DNA of 26,626 nucleotides from CAZILN01 sp964540005 (GTDB taxonomy: Bacteria > Bacteroidota > Bacteroidia > Bacteroidales > SM23-62). The notes beneath the pieces are model-generated. The model worked only from the letters and a program-made list of their open reading frames with translations, was not told where the DNA came from and made no database searches. Within the stretch, counting starts at the first letter, position 1. Each line of letters begins with the position of its first letter. Below are positions 7,554 to 16,600 of the stretch, in pieces. The stretch is taken from the NCBI GenBank assembly GCA_964540005.1, contig CAZILN010000257.1, positions 1 to 26,626 on the forward strand, in the 5' to 3' direction. The position numbers and the translations under genes are program-made.

Positions 7554-8534
7554 ATGTCGAGTATTTTCGTTGTCTTAGCCGGTAGCATGTCAGAACATAT
7601 AAAACTAATAGGAACCTTCCTTGTTGAAATCGTCATCATCCTGGTAATTTTCTCAGTATTGCCTCACAGAAAAAGATACCCTCATGATTCGGTTCGTTAC
7701 ATACTGGCATCATTGACTATTGTGTTAATAATCAATACATTATTCTTTTTCGGGAAGTATTTTGATGTAAACATCTTTACTGATATTGAGCGTGAGAGAG
7801 TATCATTCCTTAATCTGGTATTTCTCGAATGCATACTCTTCCTGTTCTGTCTGTTTACAACTTCAAATCTTATAATCCTGCAGAATCTCATTCACTTTCG
7901 CAGGGTAATCCGGATTGACAGGCTGCTGATTGTACCGGTAGCTGTTATAATTTTTTGTATGGTCTATTTGTTACTAACCAGACCGGATATCTATAATAAT
8001 CCCGTATTTATTCTTCAGTTTCTGCTTCTGTTCCTTCTGTTAATCTCGAATTTTATGTTGAGTATTATTCTTGGAATTAAGATCAAAAATGAAAAGATCA
8101 ATGCCCATGGTCTGCTGCGGTCATACCTGGCGGGTCAGTATTTTAAATATGGTGCCCTGGTTCTGCTGATTTTACTGATTATAATGTTCAGGCTGTACGA
8201 GGTATTTGAGGCATTTTCATTCCCCTTGCTTATACTGATACTGATATCACCCTACTTTTTCCTTGGCAGGAAGGTTAAACGGAAATTCGATCAGCAGCTG
8301 GTGGAGGATAATACCCGGAAATGGGCAGTCATACAGGAAGATTATTCATTTACTGACAAGGAAGTGGAAGTGATAAAGATGATTTTACTGGGAAAAAGCA
8401 ACAAGGACATCGAATCAGGGATGTTTATTTCATCCAGCACGGTAAAGAACCACCTGTACAATATTTACAGGAAATGCAAGATCAATTCCCGTCTGGAATT
8501 ATCGAACCTGATCAATGACCGGCTTACGAACTGA
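7554..8534 (+). CDS. Seven-transmembrane protein with C-terminal LuxR-type DNA-binding domain
   Basis: Seven hydrophobic helices fill residues ~15-235; examples are LVEIVIILVIFSVL, ASLTIVLIINTLFFF, VFLECILFLFCLF, LQFLLLFLLLISNFML and FPLLILILISPYFFLG. The last ~60 residues are a LuxR/GerE helix-turn-helix: YSFTDKEVEVIKMILLGKSN, then SSSTVKNHLYNIYRKCKIN. This is a one-component membrane-bound regulator: the membrane part would sense a signal and the cytoplasmic tail bind DNA. There is no receiver or kinase domain. Three starts are possible: TTG 7539, ATG 7554 and ATG 7587. I chose 7554 because an AAGG sits just ahead of it. The gene is divergent from the serine hydrolase/fucosidase/esterase group with about 120 bp between them, so it may control that group. 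Its 3' end faces the E2-like gene with a gap of only 10 bp. Confidence 0.85.
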   Translation: MSSIFVVLAGSMSEHIKLIGTFLVEIVIILVIFSVLPHRKRYPHDSVRYILASLTIVLIINTLFFFGKYFDVNIFTDIERERVSFLNLVFLECILFLFCLFTTSNLIILQNLIHFRRVIRIDRLLIVPVAVIIFCMVYLLLTRPDIYNNPVFILQFLLLFLLLISNFMLSIILGIKIKNEKINAHGLLRSYLAGQYFKYGALVLLILLIIMFRLYEVFEAFSFPLLILILISPYFFLGRKVKRKFDQQLVEDNTRKWAVIQEDYSFTDKEVEVIKMILLGKSNKDIESGMFISSSTVKNHLYNIYRKCKINSRLELSNLINDRLTN

Positions 8535-8544
8535 TGCTTCCGGT

Positions 8545-9333
8545 CTATAAATCCCCGCTCGTGAGAAATTCCCCAGTCCTGAGTATTTCTGAAAACCGGC
8601 TTACAAAACGGGCAGCCGGTGCTCCATCCACAATATTATGATCAAATGAAACAGAAAGGCAGAGGTGCTCTCTTGATTCAACCGCCTCTTCTATAATAAG
8701 AGGTTTCTTTATTATGCTCCCGACGGTTACCAGAACACTTGGTCCGCCCATGGGAATGAACCAGACTGCATCTTTTGCAAACATGCCTACGGCTGTAACA
8801 CTGATGACGCCGTAGCGTATCTGCATGCGGATATTCCCCGAAGCGATCCGGTAAAACAGATGCATCAGGAAATTCGGGATTATCCTGACCCATCCCATTC
8901 CTGAAAGACTGCCCAACTCATCGGTGCTGTTACGCTGGGCTTCCCTTATCTCCTCGTGGATCTGTCTGTATGTTTTCTTCTGTGCTTCCTGTATACCCAC
9001 GGGTTCCGGGACTTTTTCCCCCTTAACTTCCCTTTCCACCAGTACACTGATGGTAACATCGTTAAGGAGGATAAATCTCCTTCCCTTGCGAAAAGAATTT
9101 ACATCCGGGTACTCAGAGACTGCCTGGGCCAGGCATTTTACAATATAGGCAGTAAGGGAAAGGCTTTCTCCGGTCCTTTCCCTGTATTCATGAATTATCC
9201 TGCGCGGTATAGTAATGTCAACCTCGGTGATGCTGTGAATGGTATTCCGCTTTTTTGCCATTGAAGCGGAAATGGCTACCATTCTCCTGTTAAAGCTAAC
9301 AGGTACAGACCGGTACCCGTCGTTTTTTTTCAT
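8545..9333 (-). CDS. Stand-alone 2-oxoacid dehydrogenase E2-type acyltransferase domain
   Basis: The 262-residue protein matches the catalytic domain of E2 components (chloramphenicol acetyltransferase fold). It has the active-site motif VSFDHNIVDGAPAARF with His232 and Asp236; the usual Arg after the His is Asn here. It lacks the N-terminal lipoyl and E1/E3-binding domains of true E2 subunits, and no E1 or E3 gene is nearby. It therefore cannot work as a normal E2, and may transfer an acyl group from CoA to an unknown acceptor. The N-terminus (RRMVAISASMAKKRNTIHSITEVDIT) resembles the E2 core start, so this is not a truncation of the catalytic domain. It is cytoplasmic, with no signal peptide. 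It lies 4 nt downstream of the Tat-exported TIM-barrel gene and is probably co-transcribed with it. Confidence 0.8.
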   Translation of the reverse strand: MKKNDGYRSVPVSFNRRMVAISASMAKKRNTIHSITEVDITIPRRIIHEYRERTGESLSLTAYIVKCLAQAVSEYPDVNSFRKGRRFILLNDVTISVLVEREVKGEKVPEPVGIQEAQKKTYRQIHEEIREAQRNSTDELGSLSGMGWVRIIPNFLMHLFYRIASGNIRMQIRYGVISVTAVGMFAKDAVWFIPMGGPSVLVTVGSIIKKPLIIEEAVESREHLCLSVSFDHNIVDGAPAARFVSRFSEILRTGEFLTSGDL

Positions 9334-9337
9334 TTAT

Positions 9338-10402
9338 CTATGACAGTACCTTCTTGCAGTAGTCAACACATTTGGCAGTTTCCTTTACTGCATCGGAATC
9401 TTCGGGAATGCGGTATTCCAGTTCAATGTCACAGTTTAAGCCCCATTTTTCCTTTTTAACCAGTTGAAGGATCTCTGCAACCTGTGCGTCTCCTTCTCCG
9501 AAGGGTACTGTTTCGCCGTCAAAGGTACGGTCCTTAATATGGATACTCAGTATACGCCCCTGCGATCCAAGTTCCTTAACCAGTTTTAAGGCTGATTGTC
9601 CATTCCCTGCTGCATAATGCCCTATATCAAGGTTTGACATAATCTTCTTACCATCAGAGAAATAAGGACCAGCGGAATATGTATCCGGCTCTAGCTGGGT
9701 ATGGTTATGGAAACCTATGGCAATCCCTTGCTTTTCAGCCATTGCAGCAAGCCTTTTGGACTTGCCTTCATCCAGCTCACAGGTAATACCAATTGCACCC
9801 ATGGCCTTGGCCACATTGAACATATATTCGTGTTCCTTGTCCGATACCTCTTCCTGGCCAATGTTGTCAAATTTTACAATATGAATATAAACCCCGGCCT
9901 CATTATAAAGCTGACGTATCTTTTTGAATTTATCCATATTGGTCTGGTTTATCCGCCATTCCGTGACCTTTGCTTGTGCAGCTGCCATAGCTTCTCTCAT
10001 TTCAGGGCTCATCTGGAACCGGCGTCGCGGCGGCGGTGTGCTGTCATTTTCAGCTGGAGGCGGAGGTGGCGGAGGAGGAAACTGTGCCATAATTTCGCGC
10101 ATGTTAACTGCGGGAGCCCCTGCAGATTCCTCTATGGGTCCTGACATCAATTCGCAATGACTCAATCCGCATTTAACCAGGTAATCAAGAGTATCCTCTG
10201 CATTTGTACCAGGCATACTTCGGAAACTGTAAGTAATGGCTCCTATGGGAACACCCCCGAAGGTGGAATCAGGTTTCATCAAGGGGGATCCGAATGTACC
10301 AGCCCTTATAAGTCCGGGAGTAAGGGAAAATGCTGCAGCTGAAGCAGTATAGCCGATAAACCTCCGGCGGCTGATCTGGTTTTTCTTTATGTTCTTTTCC
10401 AT
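9338..10402 (-). CDS. Tat-exported sugar phosphate isomerase/epimerase-like TIM barrel
   Basis: The 354-residue protein opens with a twin-arginine signal (SRRRFIG at residues 11-17, then a hydrophobic stretch ending in LIRAG). The mature part is a xylose isomerase-like barrel of the AP-endonuclease-2 superfamily: GAITYSFRSMPG, CGLSHCELMSG, GIAIGFHNHTQLEP, NLDIGHYAAGNG, ILSIHIKDR and CDIELEYRIPED, which supply the usual Glu, His and Asp metal ligands. An odd insertion at residues ~107-130 contains eight consecutive prolines followed by PPPRRR, probably a surface loop. Family members in Bacteroidota are often annotated as isomerase/epimerase of unknown substrate; Tat export implies folding with its metal in the cytoplasm before transport. 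It is the first gene of a two-gene leftward unit with the E2-like protein. Its substrate cannot be read from the sequence. Confidence 0.85.
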   Translation of the reverse strand: MEKNIKKNQISRRRFIGYTASAAAFSLTPGLIRAGTFGSPLMKPDSTFGGVPIGAITYSFRSMPGTNAEDTLDYLVKCGLSHCELMSGPIEESAGAPAVNMREIMAQFPPPPPPPPAENDSTPPPRRRFQMSPEMREAMAAAQAKVTEWRINQTNMDKFKKIRQLYNEAGVYIHIVKFDNIGQEEVSDKEHEYMFNVAKAMGAIGITCELDEGKSKRLAAMAEKQGIAIGFHNHTQLEPDTYSAGPYFSDGKKIMSNLDIGHYAAGNGQSALKLVKELGSQGRILSIHIKDRTFDGETVPFGEGDAQVAEILQLVKKEKWGLNCDIELEYRIPEDSDAVKETAKCVDYCKKVLS

Positions 10403-10618
10403 GCTCTAATTGTATTTGGTTAATATTGGCTAAAGTGTTAGACAATTATTAATTGATCGGGTTAAATTTGTCCTGGTATCTGAACAAATAACATTCATAA
10501 GGTCTTTGTGAAATTACAGATATTATGATAGCTATGCAAATGTCAGAGAAATATGTTGTTTGGTGAGTACAAAGGACGAATTTTTGTACATTGATCCTGA
10601 ATTATTACTGAGCCTAAG
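10403..10618. other. Divergent intergenic region, no assigned element
   Basis: This 216-bp AT-rich region separates the Tat/TIM gene from the VTT-domain gene and must hold both promoters. I see a 13-bp palindrome CAATTA-T-TAATTG at 10443-10455, which may be chance in such AT-rich DNA. A weak TAnnTTTG-like octamer (AATTTTTG) lies about 40 bp ahead of the 10619 start. No gene, hairpin or terminator was found. Confidence 0.4.
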
Positions 10619-11272
10619 ATGGCAGACAATTTATCATCCGGCAGAAACGACCGGCCCGGATCGGGGATGAAAGGACTGTATCATCATTACAGGGAACGTG
10701 GACTTTACAGGTATGTGGGAAGGAACATCCTCCTGATCGTTGCAGCCTATGCTGTCTTTGTCTTCCTTGTTTACATGGCCGGGAAATACCTGGTGGATTA
10801 TAACAGGCTTTTCCAGGGATTCATAGATGTACTGTCAGACAGGTTCGTGCTGATCCTGTTCTTTGTTTCCGAGTCCTTTACCGGGATGGTCCCGGTAGAC
10901 CTGTTTGTGGTCTGGACCCAGAAATTTGATTATCCCCTTCCCTACCTGGCTCTTCTTGGCATACTGTCCTATATCGGCGGTGTGATATCATACCAGATCG
11001 GTGTGTGGATATCAGTATGGCCGAAGGTCAAGGCATATACTGAAAGAAGGTTAAGGAACTATATTGATTTCATTAGAAAATGGGGCGGTGCCTTTATTAT
11101 AATTGCTGCTTTATTTCCCTTTACGCCTTTTTCCCTGGTCGTGATAGCCGTGAGCATACTGCGCTATCCCTTCAGGCTTTTCCTTCTTTTTGCCCTGACC
11201 CGTCTTGTCAGGTTTGTGGTACAGGGAGTAATATTGTTTGATGTTCTTAAAATTGATACCTGGGTAATTTAA
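10619..11272 (+). CDS. VTT (SNARE-associated/DedA-like) membrane protein
   Basis: The 217-residue protein has a polar N-terminus (~40 residues) followed by about five hydrophobic stretches: ILLIVAAYAVFVFLVYMAG, FVLILFFVSESFTGMVPVDL, ALLGILSYIGGVISYQIGVW, GGAFIIIAALFPFTPFSLVV and FLLFALTRLVRFVVQGVIL. The SESFTGMVPVDLF re-entrant segment and the later GGAFIIIAALFPFTP block correspond to the conserved half-repeats of VTT/DedA proteins, which act in lipid flipping or proton-coupled membrane homeostasis. The exact subfamily is uncertain. The ATG at 10619 is the first in frame. The gene stands alone: it is divergent from the Tat/TIM gene, and its 3' end faces the DUF5009 gene across 30 bp. Confidence 0.75.
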   Translation: MADNLSSGRNDRPGSGMKGLYHHYRERGLYRYVGRNILLIVAAYAVFVFLVYMAGKYLVDYNRLFQGFIDVLSDRFVLILFFVSESFTGMVPVDLFVVWTQKFDYPLPYLALLGILSYIGGVISYQIGVWISVWPKVKAYTERRLRNYIDFIRKWGGAFIIIAALFPFTPFSLVVIAVSILRYPFRLFLLFALTRLVRFVVQGVILFDVLKIDTWVI

Positions 11273-11302
11273 TTTACCACTCAGGGCACCTGACAGTCTC
11301 TG

Positions 11303-12475
11303 TTATATCTTGAGTTTTATATTTATACGGCCCAGCAAACCGGTTATCCAGATAATAAGGAGTGAGAATACCAGTGATTTTACTATGCCCACCATCCCTG
11401 TAACCAGGAAACCTGTGAGGTGGAAACCCACCAATGCAAAAAGGGCATATACATAATACGGTACCAGGTAGCAGGTCAGAGTGCTGGTCCCGGCCGGTGA
11501 TATGATGTCTGCCCACCTGGTTAACTTCATCCTGTCAGCGATAATGTGCAGCAATATGAAGGAAGCAGTACTGATTCCGGCACATATGGCCGTCCATGAT
11601 GGAGTAGCCCTCATCTTGGATATTCCCCATTCCGGACGGCTCGCAAATCCGAAGATCAGAAGTATAGCCGCAATGCCTGTTAACCATGGGATCAGCTGCT
11701 TCAGCTGATTCTGTTGATTCAGCCGGATAAGTATTACTGTTACCAGTACACCGCTCATGACACTGGCATAGTTGGAAGCACTGACTACCATGAAAAATCT
11801 TATATCTAATAAAGTAGTATACTCAAGAATATTCAGTAAATACATCAGAAGGCAGGCAAGTGCGATCCAGCCGGGACGGTCACGCAACCCCAGGTAAACC
11901 AAAGCACTTAGCAGGTAGCCCCATCCTATTAGTCCCAATATACCCCACCAGTGAAATTTCATCCACTGATGGGATCCATCAAGTGAACGGCCGGAATAGA
12001 TTGCAGCAAGTAATATCAGGATGGCAAGTCCGGTCAGTCTCAGAACATTTGGAGGGATTATACCGAATACCTTTCCCCTGTAAAGGTTCCAGATGAGAAA
12101 GAATGCCAGGGTCATCAATATCTGCCAGTAGTATTTGCTGATGATAAGCTGAGAATGGCCGATATTCTCGAGATTGACCATAAAAACACCCATGATAAGC
12201 AGGGCCAGGGACCGTTCGGTAATATGCCAAAGTACCTGCAAGCTGGAATCCCCCCTGTTGATCCTTGCAGTAATTGCATGAGGGATAGACAGGCCGACAA
12301 TAAAAAGAAAAGCTGGAAAAACCACATCAGCCAGTCCCAGACCGTCCTCATGCATAGCTTTATGACCGATCCACTCCGGAATATCTGTCAGCGTCCACAG
12401 ATCATTCACGAAGATCATGAGCAACATGGTGAGAGCCCGTAAAATATCTATGGACTTGAAACGGACCGGCTTCAT
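11303..12475 (-). CDS. DUF5009/NagX-like membrane acyltransferase (HGSNAT-related)
   Basis: The 390-residue protein has about ten transmembrane helices and begins with the typical block RFKSIDILRALTMLLMIFVN. The segment GLGLADVVFPAFLFIVGLSI, a short loop, and the ERSLALLIMGVFMVN helix match the COG4299/DUF5009 family. The family is related to lysosomal heparan-alpha-glucosaminide N-acetyltransferase and often lies in N-acetylglucosamine clusters. Members are thought to acylate an amino sugar across the inner membrane; the acceptor here is unknown. Its start codon overlaps the stop of the GH20-like gene (ATGA, 12472-12475), so the two genes are translationally coupled, which supports a joint amino-sugar role. 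Confidence 0.85.
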   Translation of the reverse strand: MKPVRFKSIDILRALTMLLMIFVNDLWTLTDIPEWIGHKAMHEDGLGLADVVFPAFLFIVGLSIPHAITARINRGDSSLQVLWHITERSLALLIMGVFMVNLENIGHSQLIISKYYWQILMTLAFFLIWNLYRGKVFGIIPPNVLRLTGLAILILLAAIYSGRSLDGSHQWMKFHWWGILGLIGWGYLLSALVYLGLRDRPGWIALACLLMYLLNILEYTTLLDIRFFMVVSASNYASVMSGVLVTVILIRLNQQNQLKQLIPWLTGIAAILLIFGFASRPEWGISKMRATPSWTAICAGISTASFILLHIIADRMKLTRWADIISPAGTSTLTCYLVPYYVYALFALVGFHLTGFLVTGMVGIVKSLVFSLLIIWITGLLGRINIKLKI

Positions 12476-13557
12476 TCAGTGGAATTCATATAGCGGATCA
12501 TCTCCTTATAAGAGTTGACAGTTCCCATCCTGTCCTCATTTGTCTGATCACTGTAATAGAGATCCATAAACCTGCCAGCCGGACTCCAGATTGTTTGCAT
12601 AAACCCAACATACCTGTCCCTAAGGACTTTATTACTGTTCTCCCTGAAGGCATCCGTCATCTCCATCTGTACCCTGGTCACTTCAGGTTTATCATATGAA
12701 CAGAACATTACCCGGAAACCTTTCAAAGCAAACATGGCAATGGTGGGATCAGCCCTTTCATAATGCCAGTCACAGATCACAACATCTTTTGATATAAGGT
12801 CGATGGCCCCGTGGGTGTCGTTTTCACTGGCCTCCCATAATCCAAGCCCTGCAGTTTTCCCGTCAATAAGCCTGTCCCCCCAGATCCAGAGCTCCTGGCC
12901 ATTTGCTGCCAGATGATCGTGGATCAGGTTCAATTCCCCTGCAAACAGTTCGGCCCTGTTTTTTCCCCCGCACCTGGGGCATTCATCCATCCCGATATAG
13001 AATACTTCATCCATTCCGGCATGAAAAGCATCGGCTTCGAAGACCTCCATGATCTCATCAACAAGGGCGAATACCACCTCATGCACTTCGGGGTGCAAGG
13101 GACAGTAACTCTTGCAATACAGTCCGTTATCATTAGGCCATTTATAGTCTTCAGGAAATTCAACAGATGGTGTTTCATCGAACTGGGGGTATTCTTTCAG
13201 TAAATTGCCCGGACGGCTGGTCCAGGACTGATGGCCGAGAAGGTTGATCTGCGGGATCAGGCGTATATCATTCTCACCGGCAGTTTTTACCAGCTTTTTT
13301 ACCTGTTCTTTGGTCAGGGCCCTTTCATCCCTGAGATTGGGGTAGGATTCATATTCGTAATTGTAATCCACCCTGAGGATAAGGGTATTGATTCCATTCC
13401 CGGCAAGTTCTTCTTCCATAAAGGTCAGGAATTGTTCCAGCCGGTCCGGTGAGGGAGCCGCGATTGAAAATCCCCTGACATCCCAGGATTGGCCTGATAT
13501 TGAAGCAATGCTCAAGATTATTGAGAGTAACAGGATAAATGCAATTTTGTGTCTCAT
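12472..13557 (-). CDS. Exported GH20-like beta-N-acetylhexosaminidase
   Basis: The 361-residue protein has a Sec signal peptide (RHKIAFILLLSIILSIASISG). A single barrel follows: VRGFSIAAPSPDRLEQFLTF, NTLILRVDYNYEY, IRLIPQINLLGHQSW and CPLHPEVHEVV. The acid pair typical of GH20 is in DAFHAGMDEVFYIG (Asp-Glu), and aromatic binding sites appear in LWIWGDRLIDG and VICDWHYERADPT. It lacks the N-terminal beta domain of large GH20 enzymes, so it is a compact member or a distant relative; a CPRCGG motif next to the catalytic pair may bind a metal or form a disulfide. It should release terminal GlcNAc or GalNAc in the periplasm. It overlaps the NagX-like gene by 4 bp, and together they read as an amino-sugar unit. 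Confidence 0.8.
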   Translation of the reverse strand: MRHKIAFILLLSIILSIASISGQSWDVRGFSIAAPSPDRLEQFLTFMEEELAGNGINTLILRVDYNYEYESYPNLRDERALTKEQVKKLVKTAGENDIRLIPQINLLGHQSWTSRPGNLLKEYPQFDETPSVEFPEDYKWPNDNGLYCKSYCPLHPEVHEVVFALVDEIMEVFEADAFHAGMDEVFYIGMDECPRCGGKNRAELFAGELNLIHDHLAANGQELWIWGDRLIDGKTAGLGLWEASENDTHGAIDLISKDVVICDWHYERADPTIAMFALKGFRVMFCSYDKPEVTRVQMEMTDAFRENSNKVLRDRYVGFMQTIWSPAGRFMDLYYSDQTNEDRMGTVNSYKEMIRYMNSTE

Positions 13558-13611
13558 AAAGTTTTTGATTTTGGATAAAGAGTTTCTTTTTGTTATGAAT
13601 TACAATATAGT

Positions 13612-16600
13612 CTATTTTGTTATTATGAATTTCTTTGAGTTCATATTTTCACCATCTCTGAGGATGACCAGGTAAATTCCCGCAGGCAAATACCCGATCG
13701 CAACCTCGTTCTCAGCTTCCAGTTGCCTGCTGTGAAGGACCATTTCACCTGTGACATTGAAGATTTTTAGCTGGCAAAGATCCGGGGATTTCGAACTTAG
13801 GCTGATGTATAGGAATGTGCTGGCGGGATTTGGATAGATGGACCAGTCAACTGATAGATCTTCATCCTTGATGGCCACTGGTATCAGGTCCACTGTAACA
13901 CAGGCAGCGAACATGGATGAGTTGCTGTCAAGGCTTGTCATGGCAGTAATGACATCGTTGAGCTCCACCGGGTTGTCAAGGTTCAGTTCCCATACGCCCC
14001 CTTCGCTTATCGTATGTCCGATGAAATACTTCCCTTCACAGCTTGAACATCCGCTGTCACTCCTATAGACCCATACTTCTGCTTCGTCCGGTGCCGTACC
14101 GGTGACAGTATAGGCCCCGGTCACTGTAATATCTCCGGGAGGTGCAGGCGCACCCGGAAGGTTGCTGAAATACACGCCCCAGTCTGAACAAAAGAGGCTG
14201 TTGCGCTTGATGAGATAGTGATCCGAATGGTCCTTTACCTCGATGGAGGAGGCATTGTACCCGATAATATTGATCTCATCTGCGGTTTCGCCGCCGATGG
14301 TGACATGGCTGGCCGAATCGACCCTGATACCGGCGTAACCATTGTGCATATCCATGCTGCCGTCCTTGTTGGTCCCGATCAGGTTTCCCTGCACGCTGAT
14401 ATTCTCAGAAGTCTCATAAATATAGATACCATCATAGTTGTTGGCTGCAATCATATTCCCGGCACCCGCTGCTCCGATTGCAATATCTGATGAATTTCCT
14501 ACCTCTATCCCGTTATATGTATTGCCGAGCAGGGATTCCGAAGGATCTGTCCCGATATAATTATTTTGAACCTCGATAGTATGAGAATAGTTAGATATGG
14601 ACAGGCCGCTGTAACCGCTGGATGATAATATATTTCCACTACCGGATTCAGCCCCGCCTATTGTCAGCTGGTAACTGCTGTCGATATACATGGCATTACC
14701 TGAATTATTGCTGATGTCGTTAGCTTCGATTTCAACATTCCAGGATGCTTCATAGACCTGGATGCCAGTATATGAGCTTCCTGTAATTATGTTCCCTACA
14801 CCCGATCTGCCTACGTTCACATCGTGTGAGTTTTTAATGAGTATCCCGTTATGATTATTGCCCAGATCCGGCGCAAGATCTTTATCAGTCCCGATAAAAT
14901 TGCCATAAATATCAATATCGTGGGACAGTTCATTGATGAATATTCCTGAATAACTGTTATCCGAGATGATGTTGGATAATGCCTCTACCTGTCCTCCAAC
15001 TGTAATATAGCTGGAGCTGTCGATATAGATGCCATTACCCTGGTTGCCAGTAATATTGTTTGCTTCAATATTAACATCCTGTGTATTATTGAGCAGTACT
15101 ATGCCGGCATAGCCGTTCCCGCTGATCAGGTTCCCGGACCCTTCCTGGCCCAGGGAAAGGGAAGATGAATTATCAACTGTAATACCGTTGTATACATTTC
15201 CCAGACCTCCTGTTTGATTCTCATCAGTGCCGAAATATGAGTTAAGTACCCTGACTTCGCGGGAACCATTAGCCAGGGTCAGGCCATTATAGGCATTGCG
15301 TGTGGCAGTATTGGCATCACCTGGCTGGGAGTCACCAAAAACCACCTTACGGCATGAATCCATGTAGACCCCGGTACTTCCGTTGCTGTCAATAAGACAT
15401 CCCTTAATAATTATATCTTCACAGTCTCTTAAATATATCCCCATGTTTGTATTTGAGGACAATTCTGCATCCAGGATCTGTACATCATTAGCATACTGAA
15501 GGTTAATACCTACGGCATCACAGGATTCAACACTTACATCACGGATCAGCAGTTTCTCATATCCGTAATAACTCAGTATTCCTGCTCCTGTGAAACCTTT
15601 CAGGATCAGGCCATTCACTTCAACGCTGTCTCCTTTAATATGTAATCCGTAACTGTAATCATCAGCTATCTGTGACCCGTCAACTGTTATTCTGTCCCCG
15701 TTCTGTGAGTAGCCGTTGATAACAGTATTCGATCCCACGGTGTGGAACTGCGTTTCCAGCCTTATGGTGGTTGAATCCGGCTCTTCCAGTTCAAAGTTTA
15801 TGGTGACTGCCTCCTCCTGCCTTGCAGCACATTCCAGGGCCCAGCGCAGTGAACCTGGTCCGGTATTGTCAGAATTAGTAACTGTCCGGTCGGTAAAGGG
15901 TTCACATCCACCGCACATAAGATGCAGTCCGTAATTCTCATATGCGAAGCGGATCTTTGCAAACTGTCCTGTTGTGAAGTGGTCCTGGCACGGACCGTAG
16001 GACATGATATTACCGACATCAGGATTATAAAGATCCCCATTGGGATCGGTAGCCGGATCAATGTAGGTGCAGGCATCAAAATCAGCATAAAGGAGGTTTG
16101 GTTCTGCCCGGGTATCACAAATGTCATCACCGGTCTGAAGGCAGTCGCCGATCCCGTCACCGTTCAGATCAAGTGTCTCATTATCATCATAAATGACTGC
16201 ACCCTGGCACCATACTTCATCGGAAATAAACTCATCATCCCAGGCATCATACCCGCAATCTTCCAGGTCAAAATTGTATTTTCCATGAGTATGGCGCAGA
16301 TGGAATACATGCCCCAGTTCGTGTGCCATAAGTTCTCCGTCACCCAGGTAATCATATTTCACCACCACAAAGGCTTGCTGATTGCCCAGTCCCGATCCAA
16401 TACCACCTACCTCCCTGTCCCCTGATCTGACGGTGCCGGTCAGGTAGGCGTTTACTGCAAAAGGACAGTAGCCGTAGGAAAACAGAAGCTCATTATCATC
16501 CCCGTTTGTCCAGTCAAACAGGCTGTCATCATCAATATAATTTATTTCCGGGTGGATTTTAAATATAATATCGGCCCCGCTGAAAAAGCCATTTACAGAA

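Noticed and set aside
15922..16425. 167-residue frame antisense to the protease domain
   Set aside because: The minus strand holds the zinc site and Met-turn of a real protein; this frame has no signal or domain.
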